Source: Candidatus Faecousia faecigallinarum (GTDB lineage Bacteria; Bacillota; Clostridia; Oscillospirales; Oscillospiraceae). From it: a stretch of 64,000 bases of DNA. The notes under the pieces were generated by a model. It made no database searches and was not told the origin of the DNA. It was given only the letters and a program-made list of their open reading frames with translations. The DNA lies in the NCBI GenBank assembly GCA_018712145.1, contig DVHJ01000027.1, forward strand, positions 1 through 64,000. Direction: 5' to 3'. A program made the translations under genes and the position numbers. Position 1 is the first letter of the stretch; each line of letters opens with the position of its first letter. This document shows, piece after piece, positions 1 to 8,284 of this stretch.

Positions 1-143
1 CATCCCAGTCATCGTCGTACCGGTCATCCCAGTCATCGTCGTACCGGTCATCCCAGTCATCGTCGTACCGGTCATCCCAGTCATCGTCGTGCCGGTCGTC
101 CCAGTCATCGTCGTACCGGTCGTCCCAGTCATCGTCATACTGT
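1..143 (-). repeat. Coding tandem repeat, 24-nt unit encoding YDDDWDDR, about 6 copies in window
   Basis: Repeated 'catcccagtcatcgtcgtaccggt' units in frame with the lipoprotein CDS. Confidence 0.9.
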
Positions 144-1447
144 CCGCCGGTATTCTGGCCCAACTGCTCCCGATCCACTTCTGTGACCGCGCCGGAAATC
201 GCATGGACTTCGCACTCATACTTCACGTTGCCGGAAACAAACTCCAGGTCATATTCCCCGTCGTCCAGGCTGCTCTCCATGAATTCGGCTTCCGTCAATC
301 CAAAGTGGGCCAGGGCCAATTCCTTGGCACGCTCCATGCCGATGTAGCTGCCGCTCCCCGATAGAGTCTCCCGGTCTACCTCGGTCACTGCGCCGGAAAT
401 GGCGTGGACTTCGCACTCATACTTCACGCCCCCGGCGACAAATTCCAAGTCATACTCCCCGTCGTCCAGGCTGCTCTCCATGAATTCGGCTTCCGTCAAT
501 CCAAAGTGGGCCAATGCCAGTTCCTTGGCCTTCTCCATGCCGATGTAGCTGCCGCTCCCCGGCAAGTTCTCCCGCTCCACCTCGGTCACTGCGCCGGTGC
601 GGGCATCCACCTCGCACTCGTATTTCACGCCGCCGGAGACAAACTCAATGTCATATTCTCCGTCATCCAGCTGGCACTCCTTGTCAACGAACTCCGCTTC
701 GGTGAGACCGAAGTGGGCCAGGGCCAGTTCCTTGGCCTTCTCCATGCCGATGTAGCTGGCATCTTCCTTAACCTCGGCCTCCGCCTCCTTCACCCGTCCG
801 GTGTAAATGTCCACCTCACACTCATACTCCACACCGCCGGAAATGAATTCGATGTCATATTCCCCATCGTCCAACCGGCACTCGTTTTCCACGAACTCTG
901 CCTCGGTGACGCCAAAGTGGGCCAGGGCCAATTCCTTGGCCTTCTCCAGGGTAATCGCGCCGGTTTCGTCCACATCGCCCTGAGCCAGGGTCACCGGATC
1001 GGTACTCAGACCGCAGGCGGCAACCGCTTCCCGGGCCTCTTCCGATACGTCTTCCAGAAAGTCATCGTCCGGGTAAGCCGAGCCGGACTCCAGGGTAATC
1101 ACGATGTTCTTGGCTTCCCCATTTTCCCCGGGGGCAAAGTAGCCGCCTTCGTTGATCTCCACAATCACGTCCCGGATCACATCTTCGCATTCCCGGCCTT
1201 CGTAGCCGCTGAGACCGTTTACCACCTGCTGGCCGTCTTCATTCACGCCCACCAGTTCCAGCACCCGGCCTCTGCCGTCATAGTGCATTTCAATTTCCGG
1301 GTTTACCCGGACCAGCAAAGTGCCCGCTTGTTCACTGAGTGCGGCGCTGCCGGGCTGGTTGCCGGCGTTGCAGCCCAAAAGGCTCAGGCCCAGGGCGGCG
1401 GCGGTAGCCAAAACCGCGGTTTTCTTCCAAAATGTGGTTTTCATCAT
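1..1447 (-). CDS. Lipoprotein with RsgI-like mid domain, four PepSY-like repeats and a YDDDWDDR tandem-repeat tail; 3' end outside window
   Basis: Own reverse-strand translation from ATGATGAAA (1447), SD GAGGAG: MMKTTFWKKTAVLATAAALGLSLLGCNAGN (lipobox LLGC), then VRVNPEIEMHYDGRGRVLELVGVN, then 4x 'KAKELALAHFGxTEAEF...DDGEYDxEFxxGxVxYECEV'. Absent from the ORF track because it is open at the window edge. Confidence 0.85.
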   Translation of the reverse strand, partial: MMKTTFWKKTAVLATAAALGLSLLGCNAGNQPGSAALSEQAGTLLVRVNPEIEMHYDGRGRVLELVGVNEDGQQVVNGLSGYEGRECEDVIRDVIVEINEGGYFAPGENGEAKNIVITLESGSAYPDDDFLEDVSEEAREAVAACGLSTDPVTLAQGDVDETGAITLEKAKELALAHFGVTEAEFVENECRLDDGEYDIEFISGGVEYECEVDIYTGRVKEAEAEVKEDASYIGMEKAKELALAHFGLTEAEFVDKECQLDDGEYDIEFVSGGVKYECEVDARTGAVTEVERENLPGSGSYIGMEKAKELALAHFGLTEAEFMESSLDDGEYDLEFVAGGVKYECEVHAISGAVTEVDRETLSGSGSYIGMERAKELALAHFGLTEAEFMESSLDDGEYDLEFVSGNVKYECEVHAISGAVTEVDREQLGQNTGGQYDDDWDDRYDDDWDDRHDDDWDDRYDDDWDDRYDDDWDDRYDDDWD

Positions 1448-1454
1448 TCATTCT

Positions 1455-1700
1455 CCTCTTCAATATTTTCTGGTTTGGTTACATTCATAGGATACGTGCT
1501 CTGCCCGGAGAAACCGGGGTTGCCGGGGAAATTTTTTCTCCCCGCTGGTTACATAAGTAGGTTACGGGGCAGGATGGGAAAAACCGGGGTTGCCGGGAAA
1601 TTTTTTTACTGCCGGCCTTTCCGCTGCCTGCATAGATAGACTACGCAGCCGGATGGGGAAAACCGGGGTGGGCGAAAATTTTTTGCCCCCGGCCGGTGGT
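1455..1700 (-). repeat. Three imperfect ~70-75 bp upstream repeats, each with ACCCCGG-N17-CGTA
   Basis: Minus strand reads ACCCCGG TTTTCCCCATCCGGCTG CGTA, ACCCCGG TTTTTCCCATCCTGCCC CGTA and ACCCCGG TTTCTCCGGGCAGAGCA CGTA. Confidence 0.75.
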
Positions 1701-1776
1701 TTACAACCGCTTGGGGCTATGGTAAAATAGCTTTATCGGCCATACCGGCCACAGATGAACATAAGGAGCGATAGTT

Positions 1777-2865
1777 ATGCCTTTTGCCCTGCGACCCTAC
1801 AGCCCCCCTGACTTCAGCCAGGAAAAATTCCGCAGCGCCCCCAACGCCACCCTCGCCCCTTGCCCCAAGGACGGCGTGGCTCCCATGGGCTACCACGCCA
1901 TGAGCATTTTCCCCGAGTATTTCAAAGTGGACGGCCAGTGGCTCCTGGCAGAGGAGAGCCGGATGGACTGCGTACCGGTATATGCCGGCGGCGCCATCGC
2001 CGTGAAAGAATTCCGCCTGCTGAAGGCCGGGGAGATGGTCTTCACCGGCCGGACAGAAAATGCCCAGGACGGCATTTATGTCCACGCCAACGGCTTCCAG
2101 GAAGCCGCCGCCCAGCAGGAGGTATTCGCTTTCCGGCAGAACCGTTCCCGGGAGACGGCCTTCTCCAAAGATTACGATGAGATCTACGGTTTGCTCCGCC
2201 ATGAGCGGGAGCACGGCAAAATCGTCTGGGTCATGGGCCCGGCTTTTGCCTTCGACTATGACGCCCGCTGCGCCTTTGCCAAGCTGGTAGAGGGGGGCTA
2301 CGTTCACGCGGTGCTGGCCGGCAACGCCTTGGCCACCCACGATTTGGAGGGCGCTTATCTCCACACCGCCCTGGGTCAGAACATCTATACCACGGAAAAT
2401 CAGCCCAACGGCCACTATAATCACCTGGATTTGCTGAACCGGGTACGGTACCACGGCTCCATTGCCAAATTTATCGCCGAGGAGCACATTGACAACGGCA
2501 TTATCTATGCCTTGGAGAAGCATCATATCCCCTACGTCCTGGGTGGCTCCATCCGGGACGACGGGCCGCTGCCCCCGGTGTACGCCGATGTGTACGCCGC
2601 CCAGGACGCCATGCGCAACCAGATCCGGGGAGCCACCACCGTCATCTGCATGGCCACCATGCTCCATACCATCGCCACCGGGAATATGACCCCCTCCTTC
2701 CGGGTGATGCCGGACGGCACCGTGCGGCAGGTTTACTTCTACTGCGTGGACATTGCCGAGTTTGTGGTCAACAAGCTGGCCGACCGGGGCAGCCTATCCG
2801 CCAAAGGCGTTGTCACCAATGTCCAGGACTTTGTGGTCAACATTAGCAAGGGCCTGGGATTGTAA
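1777..2865 (+). CDS. LOR/SDH-domain (TIGR00300-like) protein, possible ornithine cyclodeaminase-type enzyme
   Basis: GKIVWVMGPAFAFDYDARCAFAKLVEGGYVHAVLAGNALATHDLEGA and downstream segments resemble the archaeal/bacterial TIGR00300 family. Confidence 0.65.
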   Translation: MPFALRPYSPPDFSQEKFRSAPNATLAPCPKDGVAPMGYHAMSIFPEYFKVDGQWLLAEESRMDCVPVYAGGAIAVKEFRLLKAGEMVFTGRTENAQDGIYVHANGFQEAAAQQEVFAFRQNRSRETAFSKDYDEIYGLLRHEREHGKIVWVMGPAFAFDYDARCAFAKLVEGGYVHAVLAGNALATHDLEGAYLHTALGQNIYTTENQPNGHYNHLDLLNRVRYHGSIAKFIAEEHIDNGIIYALEKHHIPYVLGGSIRDDGPLPPVYADVYAAQDAMRNQIRGATTVICMATMLHTIATGNMTPSFRVMPDGTVRQVYFYCVDIAEFVVNKLADRGSLSAKGVVTNVQDFVVNISKGLGL

Positions 2866-2884
2866 CCCATCGGAAACTGCACAA

Positions 2885-2917
2885 TACAGCAGCAGGCGAA
2901 ATTCGCCTGCTGCTGTA
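2885..2917. terminator. Perfect inverted repeat between convergent genes, likely terminator
   Basis: tacagcagcaggcgaa-a-ttcgcctgctgctgta followed by a T-rich run on +. Confidence 0.75.
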
Positions 2918-2931
2918 CGTTTTTGTTTTCT

Positions 2932-4089
2932 TCACCGCCGGGCGGCGTAGGCCTTGGCAATGGCCTGCAGGGCTGCCGCCAGGGTTTGCCGGGGACAAGC
3001 CAGGTTCATCCGCACAAAGCCGGTTCCCTCCGGCCCGAACCAGTCCCCGGCATTCATGGCCACCCCCGCCTGCCAGGTGAAAAAGTGGGTGAGGGCCTCC
3101 TGATCCATGCCCATGGCCCGGCAGTCCAGCCACATGAGATATGTACCTTCCGGCTGCACCAGCCGGATATCCGGGGTATTTTCCCTCAAAAAATCCGCCA
3201 AATACCGGATATTCCCCGCCAAATAGGCCAGCAGCTGGGTCAAATATTCGTCCCCGTGGGTATAGGCGGCAATATAGGCGTACATGCCCAGCAGGTTCAT
3301 GCTGCCCCCGTGATTCACCGCCAACGCTTCCTTGAACCGGGCTGCCAAGGCCGGATCCGGAGAAATCACCGAGGCGGCCTTCATCCCCGCCAGGTTGAAG
3401 GTTTTGCTGGGGGCCACTGCCACCAGGCAGTTTTGGGTCACCGACCCCGCCGGGATGTGACAGGCCCCAGGATAGACAAAGTCCCCGTGAATTTCATCGG
3501 CAAACAGCACCACCTGGTGCCGCTGGCAAATCTGGGCCACCTGCTCCAGCTCTTCTCGGGTAAATACCCGGCCCACCGGGTTGTGAGGATTGCACAAGAG
3601 CATGAGCTTCGCCTTGGGATCGGCGGCCCGGCGCTCCAAATCCGCAAAATCCATGGCATAGCGGCCATTTTCCAGCACCAGGGCATTGTTGGATACCACC
3701 CTACCCTGGTCCTCCACCGCCCCGGTAAAGGGGCCGTACACCGGCCGCTGGAGAATCACCTGGTCCCCCGGCTGGGTGAAGGCGGCTACCGCCGTGTACA
3801 ATGCCGGCACCACGCTGGTCACCGGGATCACCTCCGCCTGGCCAATGTCCCAGCCGTGGCGGCGCAGTTGCCAGGCGGCAGTGGACTGGCGGAAGGTTTC
3901 GGGCACCGCCGTGTAGGCATACAGGCCAAAAGCCGCCTTTTCCATCACCGCATCGATTACCGGCTTGGGGCACCGGAAGTCCATATCCGCCACCCACATG
4001 GGGATGGCCTGGGGATTTCCGGGGATGTGATCCCACTTTACGCTGTCCGTGCCTTTCCGGCAGATTGGCTCATCAAAACAGTATTGCAT
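2932..4089 (-). CDS. MalY/PatB-family PLP-dependent aminotransferase / C-S lyase
   Basis: KWDHIPGNPQAIPMWVADMDFRCPKPVIDAV, LLCNPHNPVGRVFTREEL, APSKTFNLAGMK. Confidence 0.88.
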   Translation of the reverse strand: MQYCFDEPICRKGTDSVKWDHIPGNPQAIPMWVADMDFRCPKPVIDAVMEKAAFGLYAYTAVPETFRQSTAAWQLRRHGWDIGQAEVIPVTSVVPALYTAVAAFTQPGDQVILQRPVYGPFTGAVEDQGRVVSNNALVLENGRYAMDFADLERRAADPKAKLMLLCNPHNPVGRVFTREELEQVAQICQRHQVVLFADEIHGDFVYPGACHIPAGSVTQNCLVAVAPSKTFNLAGMKAASVISPDPALAARFKEALAVNHGGSMNLLGMYAYIAAYTHGDEYLTQLLAYLAGNIRYLADFLRENTPDIRLVQPEGTYLMWLDCRAMGMDQEALTHFFTWQAGVAMNAGDWFGPEGTGFVRMNLACPRQTLAAALQAIAKAYAARR

Positions 4090-4149
4090 ATTGCTCAGCC
4101 CCTTTCTGCCGCTATGATACCGGAAAATTCCCCAAAAGGCAACGAGATT

Positions 4150-5103
4150 TTACGGCGTATCCAAATCCCGGTAGGCGTAAATCCGCTGCCAGCCGCCGTC
4201 CTCCCCCCGGACAACGGAGCTGCGGTGGCGGTTTAATAGCCGGACAATGTTGTACACGTCAATCCAAATTTCGCTGTTGCACTCCTTTTGGCTCTCGTCA
4301 AAAATCAGTTGCAAGCCGAAATGCAGGTGCACCGTCTCAATGTTGTTGACGTTTTCCCGGGTGGAGTAGCCTGTCCGGCCCATGAAGCCGATGACCTGCC
4401 CCGCTTGAACCTGATCCCCCTCCTGCAAGCCCGGGGCAAAGGGTTGGTCCTTTTGCAGGTGGGCATAATAATAGTACCGCCGCCGGTCATTGGAACGGAT
4501 ACCCACCCGCCAGCCGCCGTACTGGTTCCAGCCCATGGCCTCTACCACGCCCCCTTCCACTGCCACGATGGGGGTGCCCAGGCTGCCCATTAAATCGTTG
4601 CCCAGGTGCTTCCGGGCAAAGCCGTAGCTCCGGCCCACGCCGAAATCGTCGCAGTGGCTATAGCCATACCCGGCGGCAATGGGGGAAAAGGCCTTCAGGC
4701 CATAGCTGGCCTTCCACACCTGCTGCCCGTTTTCCTCCACCAGGATGGCGAAGTTGCCCACCAGGCCCCCCAGGGCCGCGTCATAGGCCTCCAGATAGTA
4801 GTCATAGTATTTATACAGCGCCCCCAGCAGCTCCTCCGGACTTTTTCCGGTGGAGAAGTCCTGCCACGCCGTGTCCACGGCGGCTTTGGTTACCTTTCCG
4901 CCGGTTCGGCAGGCCGCCAGGGCCAGCAGCTGGATCCAGCTCACCGGGCAGTCTATCTCCTGGGACCGGATATCCAGGGCCAAGGCCCGGTCCATGGCTT
5001 CATAGGAAACCTGAAAATCCACCCACTGGATTGGCCCGGCCGCCGCCACCGGTCCGGCCAGGAGAATCACCGCCAAAATACCAGAAAAAAGCCGCCGTTT
5101 CAC
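4150..5103 (-). CDS. Secreted M23-family peptidase (LytM-like); GTG start
   Basis: Signal peptide KRRLFSGILAVILLAGPVAAA; HLGNDLMGSLGTPIVAVEGG; VHLHFGLQL. Confidence 0.85.
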   Translation of the reverse strand: MKRRLFSGILAVILLAGPVAAAGPIQWVDFQVSYEAMDRALALDIRSQEIDCPVSWIQLLALAACRTGGKVTKAAVDTAWQDFSTGKSPEELLGALYKYYDYYLEAYDAALGGLVGNFAILVEENGQQVWKASYGLKAFSPIAAGYGYSHCDDFGVGRSYGFARKHLGNDLMGSLGTPIVAVEGGVVEAMGWNQYGGWRVGIRSNDRRRYYYYAHLQKDQPFAPGLQEGDQVQAGQVIGFMGRTGYSTRENVNNIETVHLHFGLQLIFDESQKECNSEIWIDVYNIVRLLNRHRSSVVRGEDGGWQRIYAYRDLDTP

Positions 5104-5140
5104 ACAAAACCACCTCTGGGGTATTGTGTGAAACGGCGGC
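5085..5140 (-). terminator. 16-bp perfect stem plus T6 on minus strand, overlapping the start codon of the M23 gene
   Basis: gccgccgtttcacaca (5091-5106) pairs with tgtgtgaaacggcggc (5125-5140); aaaaaa at 5085-5090. Confidence 0.75.
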
Positions 5141-5154
5141 AGATTTATGCGCCA

Positions 5155-6153
5155 TTACCGGGGCAGGTGTTGCTGCAAAATTTCCGTGAGCTTTTCCGTG
5201 CGAATGTTGGACGGCACCGGACCCTGGTTGGTCACCGCCTGGCCGTCCGGCAAAAAGGTCAAGCTGCATGGGCTGTGGGAAATGATCTCATCAATGGCCA
5301 GAATATCTCCAGGCAGCGCCATCAGGGCAAAGGGGAACTGATGCTCTGTCCGTGCAGCAGCCGCTGCCTGGGCAACCTGATTTTTTTCCGGTTCCCCGGC
5401 GTTCTGGGGGTACAAAAAGACCACCAGCGGCTCCAGCGCCGCCGCCTGATCCACCTGTTGGGGCAGGACGGACAGATCCGGGCCGTAGGGCAGATGCACC
5501 CCGTACAGCATTCGCTGTTCCTCCAGTGCCTGGCACAGCTCCAAGGACAGTGGTTCCAACCCCTGGACGGAAATCAACAGGTTCGGCAGTTCCGCCAGCC
5601 GGGCCAGGTCAAGGTCCGGCCCCCGGCCGCCGGTGGTAAACAGGACAAAGGCGCAATCCGGGTTTTCCCGGAGGAGCATTTCCAGCTCTCCTTGCGCCAA
5701 GCGGCAGTCCCACAGGAAAAACACATGCACCCCCAGCCCGGCGGCCTCGCTCACCACCCGCTGGACGTACACCCGGCCCAAACCCCCATTCCCGGCATAA
5801 ATTTCCAAAGCCCAGGGGACGTTAAATCCCCGCTGTTCCTCCACTTCCCGAATCCGCCGGGCGCCCCGGCTGCACCCCTCCAGGCCCACATTCAGGCCGA
5901 AGGTCACCAAGCTCTGCCGGTTACACCGGGTCAGCGCCCGATTGATCACCTCATAGTAGGGGCTGGTCTCATCCTCCAGGACTTGCCGGCAGAGGGTGAG
6001 GAACTGCCGCTCAAAGGTTCCCCGGGCAAACAGCAGGGCCAAATCCACCGCATTGCGGGCGGTGCGGTGGGAGTCCCGCTCCATGTCCCGCAAGGCCCGG
6101 TAGACGGTATTTTCCAGAATGGTGCGGTTAAGATCCAGTTTGCGCAAGGCCAT
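5155..6153 (-). CDS. Radical-SAM-like TIM-barrel protein lacking the CxxxCxxC motif; function unknown
   Basis: Start taken at MALRKLD. REVEEQRGFNVPWALEI, ENPDCAFVLFTTGG, NLLISVQGLE match the spacing of strands in radical SAM proteins, but no Cys triad follows VPWALEI. Confidence 0.5.
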   Translation of the reverse strand: MALRKLDLNRTILENTVYRALRDMERDSHRTARNAVDLALLFARGTFERQFLTLCRQVLEDETSPYYEVINRALTRCNRQSLVTFGLNVGLEGCSRGARRIREVEEQRGFNVPWALEIYAGNGGLGRVYVQRVVSEAAGLGVHVFFLWDCRLAQGELEMLLRENPDCAFVLFTTGGRGPDLDLARLAELPNLLISVQGLEPLSLELCQALEEQRMLYGVHLPYGPDLSVLPQQVDQAAALEPLVVFLYPQNAGEPEKNQVAQAAAAARTEHQFPFALMALPGDILAIDEIISHSPCSLTFLPDGQAVTNQGPVPSNIRTEKLTEILQQHLPR

Positions 6154-6248
6154 GCCCTCCTGATTTCCGGCGTTTCTCCGCCTATCATACCCCGGTTCGG
6201 CGGCAGCGCATAGGGACAAATTCCGCCGGCTGTCCCAAAAAGGCAGGC

Positions 6249-6956
6249 TTATCCTTCCCCGGCCAGATAGGCCCGGAACCGGGCCTGACTGGCCGGGGTG
6301 AGCCGGGGCCAGTTCTCCCCGATGGCGGGGTCATGGAGCCGCTGCTCGGCCTGCTTTCTGGCTTGCACCGCCGCCTCCATGTCGTCGAACACCCCCAGGA
6401 AGTACCGCTTCCGCCGGAAGTCGATATAGGCCCACCACTTCCCCGTCTGCTTATGGTGATACACGCCGGTACAGCCGCTGGTGTTGTTGGCCCGCAGGCC
6501 CTTGGTGGCCACCAGGGCGCTGAGGGAGGTACTGTCCACCATGTCCCGGCGGGCGGAAACACAGTTCGGGCGGCTCTCCCGGTACAGGCAGCCGCAGCTC
6601 TGCACCCCACTCCGGCGCAGCTCATTCACCGAGTACAGCGCCGTGTTGCCGCAGTCGCACCGGCACTGCCACACCACCGAACCTCCGGCGTCCCGCCGGT
6701 CCGTGGGGGCCTGGGCCACCAGGCGGCCAAACCGCTGGCCGGTGATGTCCAGCGCCTTCAGTTTACCTGCCCGCTCCCGGCGCAGGCAGCCGCAGCTTTT
6801 GGTGTGGCCCAGTTTCACCTTGTCCGCAGGCAGCACCACGGTGTTGCCGCAGTCGCATTGAAAGCGCCAGAAGGCCTTGTGCCGCTGGTTGACGTGGCTG
6901 AATTCCAGGGCCACCAAACGGCCAAACCGCTGGCCCTGAATGTTGGAAATGGCCAT
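6249..6956 (-). CDS. AP2-domain protein with duplicated 'GQRFGRLVA...CDCGN...SCGCL' zinc-ribbon-like modules
   Basis: Two copies of GQRFGRLVA-CxCG-SCGCL plus C-terminal SGCTGVYHHKQTGKWWAYIDFRRKRYFLGVFDDMEAAVQARKQAE. Confidence 0.8.
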   Translation of the reverse strand: MAISNIQGQRFGRLVALEFSHVNQRHKAFWRFQCDCGNTVVLPADKVKLGHTKSCGCLRRERAGKLKALDITGQRFGRLVAQAPTDRRDAGGSVVWQCRCDCGNTALYSVNELRRSGVQSCGCLYRESRPNCVSARRDMVDSTSLSALVATKGLRANNTSGCTGVYHHKQTGKWWAYIDFRRKRYFLGVFDDMEAAVQARKQAEQRLHDPAIGENWPRLTPASQARFRAYLAGEG

Positions 6957-6983
6957 GGTATCCTCCTTTCCTGGCCCTTGGGG

Positions 6984-7280
6984 CTAATTGTTGCCCTGGG
7001 CCGGTTCCGCCGGACGCAGATATCCGCTTTTTTCCAGGTCGGCCAAAAATTTTTCCAAACCCGGGCGGATCCGCTCCGGCGGTGCGCCGTAGCGCTGGGC
7101 GGCGGCTTGGGTCATCTCCGCCAGGGTCATATTTTGGGCCAGCAGGGTCCAGAAATAAGCGCCGGTGGCGTTAAGCTGCTTGACATAGGGGCATTTGCCC
7201 CTGGCTTCCCGGGTGGCCACCAGCAGATGCTCCCCGCAGACCTGGACCAGGATCACCCCGGGCTGGATATTATGGGTCAT
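6984..7280 (-). CDS. PqqD-family protein
   Basis: LVATREARGKCPYVKQLNATGAYFWTLLAQNMTLAEMTQAAAQRYGAPPERIRPGLEKFLADLEKSGYL. Confidence 0.8.
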   Translation of the reverse strand: MTHNIQPGVILVQVCGEHLLVATREARGKCPYVKQLNATGAYFWTLLAQNMTLAEMTQAAAQRYGAPPERIRPGLEKFLADLEKSGYLRPAEPAQGNN

Positions 7281-8013
7281 TGCGCTCCCCCTCCCATTGC
7301 AAAATGGTATCGTGGGTCAGCCGGGCGGAAGCCTCGTCCCCCCGGTTGGCCAGCAGCCAAACCGGCACGGTGGCCAGCAGCTGCTCCTCCAGGGCGCAGG
7401 CCTGCTCCACTGCCGCCGCCGTGGCTGCGGAAAAAAGAAATTGACAAAACAGGGGGGCCGCCGCCTGGGCCGGGGCCAGGGGGGCAATGGTATTCTCCCG
7501 GCCCTGGGCCAGGTAGATCACGCCCCCCAGGGGGGCGGCTTCTCCCCGGCCCATCCCCTCCTTCCCGGTCCAGGGGGAGGGGTACACCCAGATTTGGCCG
7601 TCTTCGGCCCAGGCCAGGATGGGCTTATCCCCGTTGAGCATCTGGATTTGCTCCCCGTAGAGGCTCTTCCACAGGATGTACTGGGTGGTTTTCCCGGTGC
7701 CGCTGGGGGCGGTGAAGATCCAGGCCCGGCCCCGCCAGATAAAGGCGGTGCCGTGGAAGACGCACCGCCGGTAGGGCAGCAGGGTATCAGCAGTGGCGGG
7801 GGCCAGGGCGTGAAACTCCACCAGGGCGGGGCTGGACATGGGGGGATAGGCCTGCCGGGCCTGGTTTAGGTCCTCCTCTGTCAGGGCCACCGGGGGCAGC
7901 TGGCTCCGGCCCTGGGCGGCAAAGGCCCGGAAATACCGGGCGGTCTGGGCCTCCCTGGCATGGTAGTCCACCAGGAGTCCCGCCAGGCAGGCGGTAAAGG
8001 CGTGTTGTTCCAT
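7270..8013 (-). CDS. HPr kinase-like P-loop protein
   Basis: FHGTAFIWRGRAWIFTAPSGTGKTTQYILWKSLYG...MLNGDKPIL; overlaps the PqqD gene by 11 nt. Confidence 0.7.
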   Translation of the reverse strand: MEQHAFTACLAGLLVDYHAREAQTARYFRAFAAQGRSQLPPVALTEEDLNQARQAYPPMSSPALVEFHALAPATADTLLPYRRCVFHGTAFIWRGRAWIFTAPSGTGKTTQYILWKSLYGEQIQMLNGDKPILAWAEDGQIWVYPSPWTGKEGMGRGEAAPLGGVIYLAQGRENTIAPLAPAQAAAPLFCQFLFSAATAAAVEQACALEEQLLATVPVWLLANRGDEASARLTHDTILQWEGERNDP

Positions 8014-8023
8014 CTGTCGTCCT

Positions 8024-8069
8024 CAAAAAAAGCGGCGTGGATGATGGGCTCCCCCATCCTCCACGCCGC
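8024..8069 (-). terminator. Rho-independent terminator between small ORF and HprK-like gene
   Basis: gcggcgtggatgatggg / cccatcctccacgccgc with one mismatch, followed on minus by T7. Confidence 0.85.
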
Positions 8070-8077
8070 AGTGTGTT

Positions 8078-8275
8078 TTACCTATAGCCTACGATGATGC
8101 CGTTGCCGTCCACAATGGCCACCCGGCCGTCCGCCAGAGGGACGTCCACCAGGCCTTGGATGACTCCTTCTTCCGAAGGACGAATCGGGTCAACCACGCC
8201 GTTCAATACGGCGCTGTCAATCATGGCCGGATCCAGGTATTCGCCGATGTTCGTTCCCGTCGGGTACATACGCAT
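8078..8275 (-). CDS. Small ORF, 65 aa, unknown; candidate peptide precursor
   Basis: MRMYPTGTNIGEYLDPAMIDSAVLNGVVDPIRPSEEGVIQGLVDVPLADGRVAIVDGNGIIVGYR; GTGAGGG near ATG; lies between surface protein and terminator. Confidence 0.45.
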   Translation of the reverse strand: MRMYPTGTNIGEYLDPAMIDSAVLNGVVDPIRPSEEGVIQGLVDVPLADGRVAIVDGNGIIVGYR

Positions 8276-8284
8276 CCCTCACTT

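Noticed and set aside
1-143. CRISPR-like direct repeats at the window start
   Set aside because: 24-nt units are contiguous with no spacers and encode YDDDWDDR in frame; coding VNTR, not CRISPR.
404-1639. 411-aa plus-strand ORF
   Set aside because: Antisense to the PepSY-repeat lipoprotein; its apparent repeats are the complement of the real coding repeats.
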